Shown: positions 46,150 to 58,700 of the stretch, piece by piece
How the letters are laid out: every line of letters begins with the position of its first letter
Position numbering within the stretch: position 1 is the stretch's first letter
Origin: Paraescarpia echinospica
Lineage: Eukaryota > Annelida > Polychaeta > Sabellida > Siboglinidae
NCBI GenBank assembly: GCA_020002185.1
Contig: CM034535.1
Coordinates: forward strand, 70,407,772 to 70,471,771
Direction: 5' to 3'
DNA: 64,000 bases
Notes under the pieces: model-generated
What the model was told of the DNA's origin: nothing
The model's database searches: none
Seen by the model: only the letters and a program-made list of their open reading frames with translations
Program-made: the position numbers and the translations under genes

Positions 46150-46643
46150 ATCCTGATCAACAACGTTAGAAGCAGCTCTGTGATTTGGGGAGAGGGTAAG
46201 TGGCTTGGATTGAGTGGGTATAATGGGCTGAGGATTGGGGAGAAAGGTTTGCAGAAGGGGTGAACAGATTAAAGTTCAAAACTGCTTTGTAAAGAAACCA
46301 AAAATATAGTAAATGTGTTCAGTGAACGCCAACAACATAACTAACTATTATCACAAGCAAATACACAACACCACAACTTAAGCAACCATTACCGTATATG
46401 TATGCGAACACTGACTATATACTATATAAAAATTTCATACAATATTATATTCATCAATACAATATATTCTATAATATATATTATATTCCTGTTAAAAATG
46501 TAAAGGGACATCATTGTACTATACTGTATAAGAATTTTTGAAAAGTGAAAAATTGTAGGAGAAAACATCGCATTAATGGACATTTAGAACCGTTCTTGTG
46601 GAACGTCTGTCACATGATCAGTAGAACATGGCAGCTGTGTCAT
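46150..46643. other. 3' side of the annexin gene
   Basis: Should include the annexin 3' UTR (minus strand, below 46644). No polyadenylation signal was pinned down. Confidence 0.4.
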
Positions 46644-46700
46644 TTATCTGCCTCCAATGAGAGCCAGAAGCATCTTCTTGTAGTCTCCAGATGTGTCGCC
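46644..46700 (-). CDS. Annexin exon 10 (C-terminus)
   Basis: Encodes [18 protein letters not shown] then TAA. It carries the acidic cap D303 of the repeat-IV calcium site. Acceptor TTTATAG just above 46700. Confidence 0.93.
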   Translation of the reverse strand, partial: GDTSGDYKKMLLALIGGR

Positions 46701-49700
46701 CTATAAACATAAGGCAGACGACAACAACATTATTTAATGCCATCAAATCCACTGATAATGCCCCATTCACGAGTGTGAACACAATACACAACATATATTC
46801 AAAAGTTACATAAAATAACAATCATAAATAAATGAATGTGCTTACCAGAGAAATTTACCATGAGTCAGTAGTGGATTAGAACTTTGTTACACAGCAGGGA
46901 CTAGTTTCATGAAGATTACTTAAAGTTGCACAATTATTTAGCGTTATGCAGTCACATAAAATACTATTTTCTTATTAAAAAAACACAATTTGCTAAGACA
47001 ATCATCTTATCTTGAAGTAAACATATTTAGAGGATTTTTTAGCCAGGTGTGGGTTTCATGAGCACTGAAGAACAATTGGTCTAGAGTTTGACTTCCCACG
47101 GCCTGGTGAGATTTCATTTATATAGTTTATATGGTAGATACTGGAGGTGTGTAGCATCTCCCTCTCCCTCTCCCTCTCCCTCTCCCTCTCCCTCTCCCTC
47201 TCCCTCTCCCTCTCCCTCTCCCTCTCCCTCTCCCTCTCTCTCTATATATATATATGGTTTTTACACAAATTAGTATGGCACTATACTGTGGACTGGACAG
47301 TATTCGATTGATTATTCCGGACATAAACACTAGATACATGTAAGTTAAATGCGAAAGTAACAAATGTTTTGTCTTTTCATTCCAATTCTGTGACTTTTAT
47401 GTAGTTTTGGAAATTTGAAGTACTGTCAATTGAAAATATAACATAAATACAGCAAACCGGTTCGAATGAATACCAACACCAGTTTCAAGACCCCAATATA
47501 ATATTGGTGCAACGGTTTACTGCCATATATGATATACATTGCTGAGATGGTTTGAACATTTTGCATTAATAATCTTCTCCCAATTCATGAAGTGCCTAAT
47601 AGTTATTACAAAAACATGCTGGCTATCCCACACGTGCACACAAGCACAAATAGACACACACGCGCGAACACACACAACACACAAACGGACATAAAACACA
47701 CACACACACACACGGACATAAAACACACACACACGGACATAAAACACACACACGGACATAAAACACACTCACACACACGGACATAAAACACACACACACA
47801 CGGACATAAAACACACACACACACGGACATAAAACACACACACACACGGACATAAAACACACACACACAGACATAAAACACACACACACGGACATAAAAA
47901 ACACACACACACAGACATAAAACATACACACACGGACATAAAACACACATACACACGGACATATAACACACACACACACGGACATAAAACACACACACAC
48001 ACTCACACACACACACTGCCAAGCTACATATCCTCACAGAATGAATTAGTTGACAATGTCAAGATATGTGAGCCACTGGGGAGTAGTGATCACAACCAGA
48101 TACATTTTACCATCAAAGTAAAATCAGAAAGGAATAGTAAAAAGCAGTATAGGACAAAGGAAGGTACACCTGTATAAGGACATGAGGAAATATTTAGCAA
48201 AGATAGACTGGAATAACACACTGAAAAATAAGACAGCAACAGAATGCTGGAATATATTAGAGAGTGAAATTAAGTGCATAGTCGATAAATTTGTACCCTT
48301 AAAAAAACAAGGGAATGACCATATTTTAATTTTTGTGGCAAATAAATAGTTACTACAAAAATAAAAATTATTTACAAACAGTGCATTATAGTATAAAATG
48401 ATTTTGTTTATATTACTTCGTGAAAACATAAACAAAAAAAGTGTATAGAAAATCAAAGGTTTGCATGCTGTCGGGATAGAACCGGCGTCGCCCGATTGTA
48501 AAATAAATGACAAGTAACCAACGCACCTACACACTGAGCTAGCGGGACCAACGGAAACTCTCTGACTGATTTAAGATGTTATGATAAATTGTACAACTCC
48601 TTCATATATCGATATTCTAGTGATATTATGGAATTATACACGTTACTTTATGTAGCTGGATACAATATATGTTTGCTATGTATGTTTATTGGTGTAGATT
48701 ATCTCCCGTTGGTTGCATTTGATATAATTATTCTGAAAACGAGCCCAAGCTCGGCGAAATCTAGTCGACTTGTAGGCCCATTCGCATTCGTTGTTTTGAA
48801 TAAAATTCGATTCATGTGGAACCGTAAGATAACTGCTTGTTCCTCTATGATGACTAGTGTTTGTATTACGTCGGAATATTGCACAATAACTCGTTCTGAC
48901 GCTCGTTTCGACCCAAAAGCTATACTTGTAAACATGCTCTGAATGCATGGAAAGGATCGGCCTGATGCGAGTTTGAGTCATAAGTGTCGTCACATCTCGG
49001 CATCCCGAAAAGCGCGCCAAAAATATGCATATTCGAAAATGTCCGGATGCACACCATAAAATGTGGAATTTCTAATACATTGAATTTTGTTGGCTTGGTG
49101 GACGTGGAAATAGATAGCAGGATGTAATATAACATGAATTCGAGCAATAGATGTTTTTATTCCCTTTAATGGCAGAAGACCTGAATGAGTACTTTAGTTC
49201 AGTGTTTACCAGAAAATATATTAGTTCACTGCCAGTACCAGAGGCTAAATTCAAGGGGGCAAATTCAGACTATTTAGGACAATTAATTGTAACCCCGGAA
49301 ATGGTAGCTAAGAAAATAAGGGCTATGAAGGATAATAAATCACCTGGAGTGGATGGGATTCCGCCCAAACTACTATTGGAAATTGTAGAACAAATTAGCG
49401 TACCGCTTGCAACAGTTTTCAATTTGTCATTAGAAGAGGGAGTGGTTCCTTTAGAATGGAAAGAGGCAAACATTATACCGTTATTTAAAAAAGGTTTGAG
49501 AAACAAGTCAGAGAACTATAGACCAGTGAGTGGATTTTCTTGTTAGACAAAACTTGATAAACCCATCTCAACATGGTTTTTTAAAGCGAGGTCATGCTTA
49601 ACAAATATGTTATGTTTTTTGGAAGACATCACTAAGTGGGTAGATGAGGGATCACCGGTAGATATCGTCTACATAGATTTTCAAAAAGCTTTCGACAAAG

Positions 49701-52700
49701 TACCACATCAAAGATTACTGCTGAAACTAAAGGCCCATGGCATAGGAAATGGTATAATAAACTGGATAGAACAATGGCTGATTGACAGAAGACAACGTGT
49801 AGTAGTTGATGGGGAGGCTTCAAACTGGAAATCGGTAATGAGTGGGGTACCAGAGGGATCAGTATTAGGACCTATATTATTCTTAATATATATCAACGAT
49901 TTGGATGATGAAATAACAAGCAAGGTGTTGAAATCTGCGGATGATACAAAAGTGTTTAGAAGGTTTAAAAGTGATGGAGATAGACAGCATTTACAAGATG
50001 ATCTTGACAGGTTGATCAAATGGTCTGAAAAGTGGCAAATGCTGTTCAATTTTGGGAAATGTAAATGCCTCCACACAGGACATGGGAACGAAGACGTAGA
50101 ATATACAATGGGGGTACTGTACTAAGTACTACTGTAAAAGAAAAGGACTTAGGGTTAACCATTAGTGCTGATATAAAGGTTTCAGAGCAGTGCGGAATTG
50201 CAGCTTCAAAGGGAAATCAAATCCTTGGATTAATTAGGCGAAACATAACGTATAAGGAAAAAGAGCTAATAATACTGCTGTACAAAACAATAGTTAGGCC
50301 TCATTTAGAATATTGTATTCAAGCGTAGAGGCCATATCACAGGAAGGACATAGATATGCTAGAAAGAGTGCAGAGGAGAGCAACTAAAATGATACAAAAA
50401 CTGAGGGATCTTAGTTACGAAATACGCCTAAAAAATGCGGTTTAACAACACTAGAGACCAGGAGATTGAGAGGAGATCAGATAGAAGTGTTTAAAATATT
50501 GAATGGTTATGAAAATATTGATAGAAATATTTTTTTTCAGTTAAGAAAGATAGAAGGACTAGAGGATATGAAGTTACATTAGCAAAGGAGCAGAGTAGAT
50601 TAGATATAAGAAAGTTTTCATTTTCACAAAGGACTGTAAATGATTGGAACAGATTATCTGCTGATTGTGTGGGTGCTAGTAGCGTGAATATGTTTAAAAA
50701 TAAAATCGATACATACCTCAGACGGGCGGGATACACATAGATAAAAGGGTCGGACTCTCGATAAGCCAAAGGGCTTCCTTGTCCACCTGCCACCTAGAGT
50801 TAATTCTCTGGGTGGCAATCTTGTTAAATCTACATGCACATGCATACAGACACTGGCTTGCACACACACATAAATACGCAGCGATAGAACAACATAGTAT
50901 ATATCATTAAAAGTAAAAACGTACCGCAATGAAACTTTCAAGAGTTTTGTTGTAGAGCCTGTGGAACTCCTGTTTGATCTGAACCATGTCAACCTCACAC
51001 CGCGTCACAACAATACGGATCAAGTCGCGGTCCTTAGTTCCCGCCTAGACCGAACAGAACACACATGAATCACCAAGCTACCCAGTGGTTATCATCTCCT
51101 AGCGGACATATTTATATACATTTTTGTTTTAGTTTTTTCTTTTAAGTAATTTTTGTAATCACTAATATAAATGTGCATCACAAAACCATGTACAACTTCT
51201 CATTTACAATCTGAGGACAAAGATAAGACTTTTTATAAAGAAAACCCCAGATATATCATGGTATATACAGCTAGATTGAAAAATCTTCAATTTTTTTAAA
51301 AAGTATTAAAATATTTACATAAATCAATTATATAGAACTGCCAACAGAAACCATCAGTCAACTATAACTTACCCCTTTCATGGTCCGGTAGAGTTTCTCA
51401 GCAAAGAAGGCGGGTCTGTTTCGCACTAGCTTCACTGTAAAATCACAGAAGCACGTATAATGGATGGACTTGATGCACATTCTGATGACAACACCCGAAC
51501 ACAAGGAAACAAACAAAATACCTTAAACAATAAATTCCACTAACATTGTGTAAGTTTTAGAACTGTTACTTAAATGTACGGGCTGGTTAGTTCACGAAGT
51601 CAAAAAATATACAGGACAGGATCAATATTATTAAACGGTCTACAATACAAAGTGCCAATGGAGTGAACATAAGTCTACAGTAGCGACAACCAGTTGCCAA
51701 TTACGAAGACAAATTTTAGGCTAGCATTTTCTGTTTTATTGCACTGATGCGCATAATTACGACAAGCTAAATGTGCCCCCAATACAGATATGCATATGTA
51801 GTATCACACACCCACTGATGAGGCAACAAACCATAGCACCCTCTGGGCAATATTCCACCATGCAATTTGACCACGGAAAAAACTAAATTACTCTGAATAA
51901 CTACCTTTGTGTTTTTCAAATACATCGCTGGTTGGTGGATCGGAGACCAATGGTACAAGGACGAGAAGGAACATAGAAAAAGGCGAGTGGAATTTGGCGC
52001 CTGGGAGAAGATACACACACAATGCTCAAAGTTAGCATATTAGTACACAGAAGATTTAACATACCAATGGAAAGCATCCCCTTCTCTATGTCTCCTGACA
52101 TCTCGCTGCTGATTGCCTTCTCAATGGTTCTCTTCGACAGGGCCTGGTACTCGTCAAAGACAACACGCAGGTGTTCATAGCTGCTCATGCACATGATCTG
52201 GTTGAACTTTGACTCATCAGTGCCCCATCTACCCTCTCCAGCATCGTACAGGTCCTACAGCATAGTAAAGAAGTAGAGGTACGTTCTTACACACCGCAGT
52301 ATATAGTCCTCAGGACTGCTCAAAGTGTTTTAACTTTAGTGCCCGGCAGACATGTTCAATAAAACACCATCTCAACTTCTCTGTGAAGCATTCAGCCATG
52401 CTGCAATTAATGCATAAAGACTATTCGTACACAAATATCCACCACTGTCTATAGCCAGGTACTCTTCCATACAGCTGAGTAAACTGGAGCAATGTGAAGT
52501 GAACGAATTGCCCAATGTTCGACATCGCAGCACATGATTCAAACCTGGGTTCTCTTGGTCGAGAGTCCGAAGCTCTAGCCACTGTGCTCGACAGTTGTAC
52601 TAATAATTACTACTGTAATTACTTCATGTATTTAGACATCTAATAATAATTACTACTATACTTACTGTATGTATTTAGACACCTAACAATAATAAAATTC

Positions 52701-55700
52701 TCAGCTGTCCAAAACATACAGAACAAAAAATATTTTAAGGGCGTCTAAAACATACAGTGTCTGATCACAAACATATTTTTACATGTCACAATCACCAACC
52801 CGGGACACACATCGGTTGCTCCTCTATATTATGGTATGCCACACAATCACTGAATCTCTCACAGTTCGCCAAGCTGTCCGAAAATACACAGTACAGAAAA
52901 TAATTATTTTTGTAGATTTTGTTGTTGTCCAAAAACATGTCTGAATACGTACAATAATGATGGACCAACAAACCAAGGGAAGCAATGGTCACCATGACAG
53001 TGTTTTGAACTTAAATTTGTTACCATGCCTTTTTCATTTCTGCTGCCGACAATTGTGGCATTGTGTGCAGCAGAAAATAATTCTGACATGACACCACAGT
53101 GGTGCCACCTGGGAAACGACAGACGACAACATTTTTTCACTGAAAAAAATAAACGAATGTAGATTTGTAGATGAGAGGCCAATGGTCCAGGAAAGCAAAT
53201 GCACAGAAAAAGTGGCAAGTGAACCTCGACACCTGGGAGGAAACGTACTTATAATACTCCAAAGTTATCGTATTAATATACAGAAGTGTGGTCTTATATT
53301 AATATACAGATGTGTGGTCTTATATTAATATACAGATGTGTGGTCTTCTATTAATACACAGATGTGTGGTCTTATATTAATACACAGATGTGTGGTCTTA
53401 TATTAATACACAGAAGTGTGGTCTTATATTAATACACAGATGTGTGGTCTTATATTAATATACAGATGTGTGGTCTTATATTAATATACAGATGTGTGGT
53501 CTTATATTAATACACAGATGTGTGGTCTTATATTAATATAAGGATGTGTGGTCTTATATTAGTACACATATGTGTGGTCTTATATTAATATACAGATGTG
53601 TGGTCTTATATTAATACACAGATGTGTGGTCTTATATTAATACACAGATGTGTGGTCTTATATTAATACACAGATGTGTGGTCTTATATTAATGCACAGA
53701 TGCGTGGTCTTATATTAAAGGAAATAAAAACAAGGCATTAACTAAAATCCGTTTTCCATGTGTACAGAAAGTTTAATATTGCCTGTAACATTCGAGAACA
53801 TTTAAAAAATACAGAAAAATACATTTGTAGCATAAATTCGATTTTAAACCCGTCTGTGTAGCGATTCCCGCGGAAAATAAAAATTTAATGAGCTAGGCGA
53901 TCACGTGGTATCTTAACGTCACACATGACTCACACTCGCAGCAGGCCGACCCTTTCTATGCATTCAGAGCATGTTTACTTGGATAATGTTGGGGTCGAAA
54001 CGAGCGTCAGAATGAGTTGTTATGCAATAATCCGATGTAATACAAACACTAGTCATCATACAGGAACAAGCAGTTATCTTACGGTTCCACATGAATTCAA
54101 TTTTATTCAAAACAATGAATGCGAATGAGCCTACAACTTGTAGTACAAGTCGACTAGGTTTCGCCGAGCTTGGGCTCGTTTTCAGAATAATTATATCGAA
54201 TGCAACCAACGGGAGATAATGTACACCAATATACATACATAGCAAACATATATCGTATCCAGCTACTGAAAGTAATGTGTAAAATCTCATAATATCACTA
54301 GAATATCGATCTATGAAGGAGGAGTTGTACAATTTATCATAACAACTGAAATTAGTCAGCGAATTTCTGCCGGCCGTAATAGCTCAGTTGGTAAACGCGT
54401 TGGTTCCTAGGCATCTGTTTAACAATCGGGCGACGCCGGTTCAATCCTGACAGCATGCAAACTATTGATTTTCTTTTTTTATGTTTTCACGAAGTAATAT
54501 AAACCAAATCATTTAGTATACTATGATGCACTGTTTGTAAATATATTTTTTTTTTGGTAGTAATTATTTATTCGCCACAAAAATGAAAATATGGTCATTA
54601 TATACAACGATGTTTCTAAATTGTATTTATCCAGACAGATCACAATCTGTTTTCACATATATAATTACAATATATTACTGTACAATATATTTATAATTAA
54701 TAAATTAGATATCCATTACATTATATTTGTTTGGATAAATAAAATTTAGAAACATCGTTATATAATGACCATATTTTCATTTTTGTGGCGAATAAATAAT
54801 TACTACAAAATAAAAATTATTTACAAACAATGCATCATAGTATACTAAATGATTTGGTTTATATTACTTCATGAAAACATAAACAAAAAAAGTGTAAAGA
54901 AAATCAATAGTTTGCATGCTGTCAGGATTGAACCGGCTTCGCCCGATTGTAAAATAAATGACAAGTAACCAACGCGCCTACCCACTGAGCTAGCGGGACC
55001 AACGGAAACTCTCTAACTGATTTAAGTTGTTACGGTAAATTGTACAACTCCTTCATATATCGATATTCTAGTGATATTATGAGATTATACACTTTACTTG
55101 TTGGTTTATTGGTTGCATTCGATATAATTATTCTGAAAACGAGCCCAAGCTCGGCGAAACCTAGTCGACTTGTAGGCCTATTCGCATACGTTGTTTTGAA
55201 TAAAATTGGATTCATGTGGAACCGTAAGATAACTGCTTGTTCCTCTATGATGACTAGTGTTTGTATTACATCGGAAAATTGCACAATAACTCATTCTGAC
55301 GCTCGTTTCGACCCAAAAGCTATACTTGTAAAATGCTCTGAATGCATGGAAAGGGTCGGCCTGATGCGAGTTTGAGTCATAAGTGACGTCACATCTCGGC
55401 ATCCCGAAAAGCGCGCCACAAATATGCATATTCGAAAATGTCCGGATGTACAGCATAACATGTGGAATTTCTAATTCATTGAATTGTTTTGATTTTTTTT
55501 GCTTGGTGGACGTGGAAATAGATAGCAGGATGTAATATAACATAAATTCAAGCAATAGATGTTTTTATTCCCTTTAATACACAGATGCCTGGTCTTATAT
55601 TAATACACAGATGTGTGGTCTTGTATTAATACACAGATGTGTGGTCTTATATTAATACACAGATGAGTGGTCTTATATTAATACACAGACGTGTGGTCTT

Positions 55701-58700
55701 ATATTAATATAAGGATGTGTGGTCTTATATTAGTACACGTGTGGTCTTATATTAATACACAGATGTGTGGTCTTATATTAATACACAGATGTGTGGTCTT
55801 ATATTAATACACATATGTGCGGTCTTATATTAATACACAGATGTGTGGTCTTATATTAATACACCGATGTGTGGTCTTATATTAATACACAGATGAGTGG
55901 TATTATATTAATACCCAGATGTGTGGTCTTATATTAATACCCAGATGTGTGGTCTTATATTAATATAAGGATGTGTCGTCTTATATTAATACACAGATGA
56001 GTGGTCTTATATTAATACACAGATGTGTGGTCTTATATTAATACACAGATGAGTTGTCTTATATTAATACACAGATGTGTGGTCTTATATTAATGCACAG
56101 ATGCGTGGTCTTATATTAATACACAGATGTGTGGTCTTATATTAATACACAGATGCATGGTCTTAAATGACGTCGGTATCTAAATAGACAAGACACTCAT
56201 GGTCCTTATTCCAATATCAGAGCAAGCATTTTGGTAGCAGCTAATGCAGGGTCCGTATGCATTTATATACACTTCTGTAGATCAAAATCACTCCGAGTTC
56301 AAAACATGTCTAGTCTTGGATCTAACTTCCCCTGGCATTAACACCAGACATAGCCAATATAATTTAGTGTCTCTTTCGAATGCCGCGGGCAAAGTGGGAT
56401 GAATAAAATTGCGATCATTTCTAAATCGCCATACATGGATTTAAACTGCAATTCTCTTGAATTCTGGTCAATAACGTGTTACCAATTTCACATCTAATTT
56501 CTTCTCTAAAATGGCAGAAATCAAATGATCCATATGGGACTCAGGTGTGTGTGTATTATAAGCTGGTTGGCAGCTTACCTTGGCATCTTGTTTGGCTTTA
56601 GTGGGATCCACAGCTTTGTTTTCTTGTCGGCCGGCCTGTTGTACAAGAACATACATTATTCCCATGAACATTTACGTTTTGACATGAAACCATGCATTAG
56701 TATATATCTTAATCTTGTTACAATACATCAACTACAGCTATAGGTTCACCAATATGTACATCCATATGACGCATGAACTTGAGTGATGCCAAATTTAGCA
56801 ATTTACAGATTCCAGAGAAACTGCAATTATTAACAATTATTCTCATATTGATGATACATTATACTCCACACAATTATTACCAGCGACAGTTGCAGTAATG
56901 CTGCAGGACTTGATTGAATGGATATGAAGTTATTGATACAAATAATTTCTCTGAACTTAATGAAGGCAGTAGAACAAGAGGGCACAATGCAGCCTTAGTC
57001 AAGGAACAGTGTAGGTTGGATATGAGAATGTACTTATTCTCACACAGGTCATTAAATGACCGAAAGAATTATTTGACAATTTTCTTAATGCTAGCAGTGT
57101 GAATATGCTTAAAATATAATTGACAGCTAATTGTTATATGTAGGTGAAATTTTTTTGAAAATAAAATGGAGGCTTCCCTATTTACATGCCATCTGAAGCT
57201 TGTATATTTTGGACGGCAATCTTGTTAAATCATAGAAACCACAAATGGCTGTTGTGGAGTCAAAACAACGGATGTCCATTTTAATCTGCACCACAAGGCT
57301 GTTGGAGGATCAGTTTGATAATATTAAGGTAGCTTCTTTTGCACCTAAACCCTCAGAACCCAAGCTCAGAGGCGTCACAAAACAAAAGGGTTGGTTAATC
57401 TTAAAATTGATAAGCAATATTCAAGTTGTAAACACATGGATGGACATGCCAGGGATGCAAGGTTATAAAAGGTAATTTCTGATATTATATAGCGCAGTAT
57501 CCATTAATTAGGACCACTCAAAGCACTTTACACTTCACTCCCTGGCAGACCTGTTCTTTGGAAAGTATTCCGCTATTCTGTATGAAGACTATTGATACAA
57601 GACTCACCGACGCAAGAGAGACTATGAGATACAAGACTCACCGACGCAAGAGAGACCATGAGTCGCTTGAAGTGGCCAGAAGTATCACTCATCAACTGCT
57701 TTTCCAAGTCTTTACCAAATACTGGAGATAAACAAAAGTATATTTTTATCAGTACCTAGATTTGCCTAGACATGCTTTTATTATAAATATCATATTTGCA
57801 AAGACACAGTAAACTGTAAACATTTTACACAATTAATGTTAATTTACAACAATAACGTTAATTTACATTGTTCTACTTGAAAAACAGACAATACTCAAGT
57901 TTACAAAATGTTTAATTTTGTCTAACAATTGCCAGAACCATCAAAAAAAGATGTATTTATAAAACAACCCAGCATTGTTCCAGTTAGTTCTTGTTATTTT
58001 TCACAATTGCAAAATTACGTTAATACTTCTAAAACAAAACAAATATAATGTCACAGTTCGGCACAGTATTTGATATACCTGTAGGGCGTGCGTACCTTTC
58101 TTATACATTGCCTTGATCTCAGTAATCTGAGCATTGCTTCGGCTGCAGAGTATCTCAATGAGATCATTTTCATCTGTGCCAACGCCCTGGAGACAGATAT
58201 GGACATTATCGTGAAGTACGATTTACTGTTTCTTCCACCCGAAGAACTTAAAGTTTTGAGACGGACAACATCAAAGTTAGGTATTTATGTTTTAAGTCAC
58301 CCACCATTCAATCCAAGATACATTTTTTCAAGATAATAATTCCAAATTGCATTACCCAACCTTATGGTAAACTGTAAATAGTTTCTAAAATTGCAAAGGA
58401 TGAGACTCAATACTTTTACCCCTGTGGATGTATTTTGGTTTCCCTCAGTTTTATGATATCTTACAGACTGAGATATAAGACAATATTTTAAAAGAGAAAT
58501 CTCTGGTTTTGGGGAAATTTTTACCTAGCAGCTGTGTGGTGCATATCTGTAAGAATAGGTAGGCAGTGAGGTGGAGGTGCTTGAATGATAAAGACCACTT
58601 ACCTTAATGGCTCTGTTAATCTCGCTGGCATCGTAGAGAGTTTGAGGTTTCATGAGGGCAATAACAAGTGTCTCAAACTTGCCACCCAGCTCACTCTCCA

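Larger units (their letters stand above)
46701..50924 (-). other. Annexin intron 9, filled with mobile and simple repeats
   Basis: Contains MITE copy 3, a (CTCCCT)n tract, a GGACATAAAAC minisatellite, and a CR1-like copy on the opposite strand interrupted by a TTAA element. These are listed separately. Confidence 0.85.
53719..55573. mobile_element. Foldback element with TTAA target duplication and two inverted arms of about 0.85 kb
   Basis: 1855 bp lying between TTAA at 53715-53718 and TTAA at 55574-55577, inside the 26-bp minisatellite. The outermost 14 bp form inverted ends, AGGAAATAAAAACA on the left and AGGGAATAAAAACA on the right (read inward). The arms (about 53719-54630 and 54725-55573) are inverted copies from about 53930 inward, with roughly 95 bp of spacer. 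The outer 200 bp of the two arms differ. No ORF encodes a transposase, so it is non-autonomous. TTAA duplication is a hallmark of piggyBac-type transposition, but the ends are not the usual CCC-type. Confidence 0.78.

Noticed and set aside
47517..48037. Cys/Val-rich minus-strand ORFs up to 143 codons
   Set aside because: By-products of the GGACATAAAACAC/(AC)n minisatellite.
54371..54455. Functional tRNA gene
   Set aside because: A and B boxes are good, but the acceptor stem does not pair and the anticodon region is too long. The same module recurs inside a mobile element.
53262..56166. Regular direct repeats that look like a CRISPR array
   Set aside because: Units are contiguous 26-bp copies with no unique spacers, and the genome is eukaryotic with spliced genes. 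They are minisatellites.
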